Positions 59,787 through 64,000 of a stretch of DNA of 64,000 nt are shown here, one piece after another. The DNA is taken from assembly GCA_016490735.1 (NCBI GenBank), contig JAEMWC010000008.1, positions 1,082,501 to 1,146,500 of the forward strand, in the 5' to 3' direction. This stretch comes from Pachyseris speciosa (Eukaryota > Cnidaria > Anthozoa > Scleractinia > Pachyseridae). The position numbers and the translations under genes were made by a program. A model generated the notes under the pieces. That model had not been told where the DNA came from. It was given only the letters and a program-made list of their open reading frames with translations, and searched no databases. Positions within the stretch are counted from its first letter, which is position 1. Each line of letters starts with the position of its first letter.

Positions 59787-59894
59787 GTAGCTGGCGGTTT
59801 TTGGGAAGCGCGACCGAGCGAGCGAAACTCCATTCTCCTCGTGGATTCGCCGTTCACTCGCCGCGGCGCGCTTCCCAACAAAACCGCCAGCTAC
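59787..59894. mobile_element. Foldback element with 28-bp arms
   Basis: gtagctggcggtttttggga then agcgcg at 59787-59812 pairs with cgcgcttcccaacaaaaccg then ccagctac at 59867-59894. The loop is about 55 bases and rich in CG. Confidence 0.65.
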
Positions 59895-60764
59895 ACAGTC
59901 ACAAACAACTCTGCCTTAGCATGCGTTTTTCAAAACTCCGGAAACATTTCGCGAGTCCCAAAAGCTGTAGTGGCAAGGTATTCTGCAGTTACCCATTACT
60001 GGCTTTTACACGAAAACTAGCAAACTCATTCTGTGTAAACTTTGTTTAACGCTTTGACCATTGGAAGTCCTTTCGGACGAATTAAAAGATGTCGCTGCGT
60101 GCGAACTTGTGCGCAATTTTCACGTGCGCAAGGACGTAAATTTGAACTGGCTTTACGTGCGTAAATAAAGGCGATGTACGCGCATAAAAGTAAAAGTTGA
60201 ACCTCGCTCAACTTTTTAGTTCGATTCGCGGCCCGCCTTTAACTGGAGCGCCTTTGTTATCTACATCGCGTCTTGGGATATCAGTTCAAGCATCCATGCG
60301 TTTGATTGACAGCAGCAGAAATCTTAAAGCAACTCGGGTATTCCCAAAGCGGAATCTATCTACCAATCACAGCCGACTATTTCTGGATATGCAAATTATT
60401 ATGCCGCACGCTGAAAAACTGGGCGCTGTAAGTACGTGTCGCGAAAGGCAATAGCATTCTGGGCGTTGCGAAATTTGCTAATGTAGTCAATAAACTGTGC
60501 TTCAAAGTGACTCGAAATTCGCTGGCTTGCTTCACCGTTGCGTAGATTTGGTCGAGGCGAAAATTGAGCACGTTTGCTTTTCAGGCATATGCAACATTCT
60601 TATCACGGAATTTCGTAAACACGCGATCTACGTAAAGAAACTTACAAATCCTTGTAACGCATATCAAATTTGCCCATCTGACAGCAAGATCAAATTTTTA
60701 GGGGAGGTGGGGGGGGGGGGGGGGGCGAGGGTTGATTGCTAAGGAGTGTATTTTCAAATCAAAT

Positions 60765-60884
60765 GAAGAATGATCTTCGCAGTTGTGAACGCAATTTATG
60801 CAATTGCGAAAAGAAGCCTGAAAAAAAAAAAATTCAGGACTTCAACGGGGTTCGAACCCGTGACCTCGCGATTACCGGTGCGAT

Positions 60885-60925
<41 letters not shown>

Positions 60926-61134
60926 AGGTCAAATGTGGGTTCATATGTTCCCGTGAAAGAAATGAGTGTGGATGATATATGAAATGAATCATATATGAAC
61001 TGCGGAAATGAAATCAAATGAAGAATGATCCTCGCAGTTGTGAACGCAATTTATGCAATTGCGAAAAGAAGCCTGAAAAAAATTCAGGACTTCAACGGGG
61101 TTCGAACCCGTGACCTCGCGATTACCGGTGCGAT

Positions 61135-61175
<41 letters not shown>

Positions 61176-61384
61176 AGGTCAAATGTGGGTTCATATGTTC
61201 CCGTGAAAGAAATGAGTGTGGATGATATATGAAATGAATCATATATGAACTGCGGAAATGAAATCAAATGAAGAATGATCCTCGCAGTTGTGAACGCAAT
61301 TTATGCAATTGCGAAAAGAAGCCTGAAAAAAATTCAGGACTTCAACGGGGTTCGAACCCGTGACCTCGCGATTACCGGTGCGAT

Positions 61385-61425
<41 letters not shown>

Positions 61426-61634
61426 AGGTCAAATGTGGGTTCATATGTTCCCGTGAAAGAAATGAGTGTGGATGATATATGAAATGAATCATATATGAAC
61501 TGCGGAAATGAAATCAAATGAAGAATGATCCTCGCAGTTGTGAACGCAATTTATGCAATTGCGAAAAGAAGCCTGAAAAAAATTCAGGACTTCAACGGGG
61601 TTCGAACCCGTGACCTCGCGATTACCGGTGCGAT

Positions 61635-61675
<41 letters not shown>

Positions 61676-61884
61676 AGGTCAAATGTGGGTTCATATGTTC
61701 CCGTGAAAGAAATGAGTGTGGATGATATATGAAATGAATCATATATGAACTGCGGAAATGAAATCAAATGAAGAATGATCCTCGCAGTTGTGAACGCAAT
61801 TTATGCAATTGCGAAAAGAAGCCTGAAAAAAATTCAGGACTTCAACGGGGTTCGAACCCGTGACCTCGCGATTACCGGTGCGAT

Positions 61885-61925
<41 letters not shown>

Positions 61926-62134
61926 AGGTCAAATGTGGGTTCATATGTTCCCGTGAAAGAAATGAGTGTGGATGATATATGAAATGAATCATATATGAAC
62001 TGCGGAAATGAAATCAAATGAAGAATGATCCTCGCAGTTGTGAACGCAATTTATGCAATTGCGAAAAGAAGCCTGAAAAAAATTCAGGACTTCAACGGGG
62101 TTCGAACCCGTGACCTCGCGATTACCGGTACGAT

Positions 62135-62175
<41 letters not shown>

Positions 62176-62270
62176 AGGTCAAATATGGGTTCATATGTTC
62201 CCGTGAAAGAAATGAGTGTGGATGATATATGAAATGAATCATATATGAACTGCGGAAATGAAATCAAATG
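60765..62270 (-). repeat. Six-copy tandem array of a 250-bp tRNA-Thr-like unit
   Basis: Exact 250-bp period. The tRNA-like bodies on the minus strand are at 60837-60910, 61087-61160, 61337-61410, 61587-61660, 61837-61910 and 62087-62160. Each has a 7-bp acceptor stem (GGCTTCA with TGAAGTC), D arm (GCTC/GAGC), full 5-bp T arm (ACGGG/CCCGT), and A and B boxes. The anticodon-position triplet is GGT (Thr). Faults: C33 instead of U33 and a bulged C in the anticodon stem. Units are nearly identical; unit 1 has a longer A-run and gatcttcg, and unit 6 has ccggtacg and caaatatgg. They could be pol III transcribed but are unlikely to decode. Confidence 0.88.
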
Positions 62271-63184
62271 TAAAAAAATCAGTGTATTTTATTTGAAAAT
62301 TAGGAAGTTTGTAAGTTGTTTGTTTCATAGTGCCCATGGAGAGTGAAGTGAGTTTGTTCAAAACCCTGACACACCAAGTGGTGATTTGCAAACTTTTGAA
62401 ATTCTTACAAAGGATAAAATAAAGAATTGCCAAAACAACATTTTGACTACAGCCAAGGAAAATGATGATATTGATGGCTGGTGTGTAGTTGTTGAACGCC
62501 CTCAATCCAGGGGTTACAGATCATCTTCCCCTTTTACACATCTAGCCGAAAAAGAAAAACTATGGAGCCCCTGAGCTCAACACAGTAGCCGCTTTTTGCC
62601 AGCGCTGCTTTTGTTGCTGTCGTGTCTTCATGGTGTGGTCACGCAAACCTGTGGCCATCACAACAACTGACATTCGAAGTATTATCATATTACAAGCTCG
62701 CAACAAACGAAAAAAGGAATGTTATCCACTACTATGAGAAATTATACTGTCAGCCCTTGTGCACTAGGAAAGTATTCAGTTATCTTCGAGTCTTCTTTAC
62801 GGCGAAAATGATGATTTTGTAAAATCGTACAAGGCCCGCGCAGCAAGTTTGCAACTGCGGGGGGCGTGAACGTGTTTGCGTGAGTCAACTAGGGAGGTGC
62901 GGTGTCTGGTGCGGAGTCATGCTCTCACGAAAATGTTTTAAATTAAAGTCCTCTGAAATGGCTGGAAATGTATTTAAAACCAACATGGTGTGGTGAAACA
63001 TATATACTTTCAGCAAGAAAAAAGGTTTTTTTTTTTAAACAAGAATAATCAGTTTTCGGTAAAATGATAAATAGAACAGTAACGTCATGTTTTTAGTATT
63101 ACTTGCTTTTTACATTTGAAAAGTGGGTGGGGGGCTTCCCCCAGCCCCTCCCCCTGCGCAGTCCCTGTCGTATGACAGATAATT
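62271..63184. other. No supported gene
   Basis: An open stretch at 62386-62574 (+) reads FEILTKDKIKNCQNNILTTA and on, without a known domain. The rest has a T-run and a C-rich patch (63130-63165). Nothing else was supported. Confidence 0.35.
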
Positions 63185-63550
63185 GGGAGCTTTAGCAACG
63201 ACGACGGCGACGGAAACGAAAACGTCACTTCAAAATAGAACTTCTCGTTTTTGCAACGCTTTCGCTATTATTCCAATTTGTTTAACTTGGAAAATACTGG
63301 CGAACAATTCAGGGACTAAATTGTTATGAACGCCGTTAAAGTAAGGAAAAAGAAAGAAAACTTTACAGTCACACGCTCCCGTTCTCCAGAAAACCTAAAA
63401 TTTGGTCATTTCACGTTGTTGTTTTGCAGAGGACGGGAAAGAAATGTACCAAAATGTAAAACGCACGTGCAGAAACATTGTTTTTGCTCATTAAGGCTAT
63501 TGTTTTGTGGCGTTCTCGTTGCCGTTGCCGTCGTCGTTGCTAAAGCTCCC
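63185..63550. mobile_element. MITE family B, copy 3 (best preserved)
   Basis: Left GGGAGCTTTAGCAACGACGA then CGGCGACGG; right CCGTCGTCGTTGCTAAAGCT then CCC, a near-perfect inverse of at least 23 bp. Internal words (cagaggacggg, cgcacgtgcagaaacattg, ttttgctcattaaggctatt) align with copy 2. It has no open frame for a transposase. Confidence 0.82.
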
Positions 63551-64000
63551 TATTGATCAGATTGGAGCGTTATGCTTCATTATGAAGGGAAACGAATTCG
63601 AAGAGCAGCATGAATTTAGACTTCGACAAGGTCGCGAAATATTGTTTTGAGGCCAAACGAATCTAAAATCGACTGGCTGCGATGAATACCTTAGAAGATA
63701 GATCGAAACCCGACAAGCTTTGGATATTCCAGGGAAATAAGTATTTTCTATCTTTTTTCCCGTCCAAACCGAATGCTGAGCCTAGTTTATAACCGTCCCG
63801 AGTTCCAGAAGCCTCAGCAAACTTCAAAATTGCACACAGAAACACAAAAGACGAATCGTTAGCCTGGTAGCAGTCATTTCGCTGAGCGACAAACCACCTG
63901 GACGTTTGCAAGTCCAAGGCAAAGAAAGCGCTTTGTTTAATGTACTATCGTACACTAAGAAATGTCCAAAAACCAGACTAAAGAATGCCATAGACAGCTA
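63551..64000. other. Right edge; no supported feature
   Basis: A minus-strand open frame at 63663-63917 reads FVAQRNDCYQANDSSFVFLC and on. It could be an exon running off a gene to the right, but there is no homology or splice evidence. Confidence 0.25.

Noticed and set aside
60837..62160. Six functional tRNA-Thr genes
   Set aside because: Anticodon stem has a bulge and position 33 is C instead of U; scored as tRNA-derived repeats. tRNAscan-SE would settle it.
60765..62270. CRISPR-like regular array
   Set aside because: Repeats and spacers are both identical across units, the period is 250 bp and each unit holds a tRNA-like body; eukaryotic context.
62386..62574. 62-aa frame near the array
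   Set aside because: No domain and no conserved context; composition is not distinctive.

Overview
The window reads as nuclear DNA of an anthozoan cnidarian, most likely a stony coral. This is inferred from AT-rich DNA with many short exons in long introns, intronless class A GPCRs of the cnidarian type, tRNA-derived SINEs, L1/Tx1-like LINEs and many short foldback elements. Nothing prokaryotic is seen. The species cannot be named from the sequence.

Five protein genes can be supported. (1) The 3' half of an adhesion GPCR lies on the + strand (1363-6651, nine exons covering all seven TM helices); its N-terminus is off the left edge. (2) Two intronless coiled-coil genes lie in tandem on the + strand (15432-16169 and 19583-20329). 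They share a short motif and belong to no family I recognise. (3) A complete 20-exon adhesion GPCR lies on the - strand (ATG at 51768, stop at 23044). I rebuilt it exon by exon; every junction keeps phase and the exons sum to 2970 nt (989 aa). Its order is signal peptide, vWA-like domain, Ser/Thr-rich linker, GAIN/GPS, 7TM, short tail. (4) A 292-aa class A GPCR (32231-33109, +) sits whole inside intron 12 of that gene, on the opposite strand.

The two adhesion GPCRs converge on the coiled-coil pair. All nine 7TM exons have matching intron phases and four have identical lengths, so the two are an inverted paralogous pair. All the recognisable genes fall into two groups: cell-surface receptors and small coiled-coil proteins.

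The rest is mobile DNA. A nearly intact L1/Tx1-like LINE (about 38470-42195) lies antisense in intron 9 of the large receptor gene. Decayed LINEs lie at 24040-24560 (-) and 53190-54748 (+). SINEs lie at 3190-3550, 42590-42880 and 54808-55066. At least ten families of inverted-repeat elements are present, several with two or three copies. A tRNA-Thr-like 250-bp unit occurs as a six-copy exact-period array (60765-62270), an inverted pair (52446-53111) and a single tRNA between half units (28331-28670). The right 12 kb (51.8-64 kb) contains no gene I can recognise.
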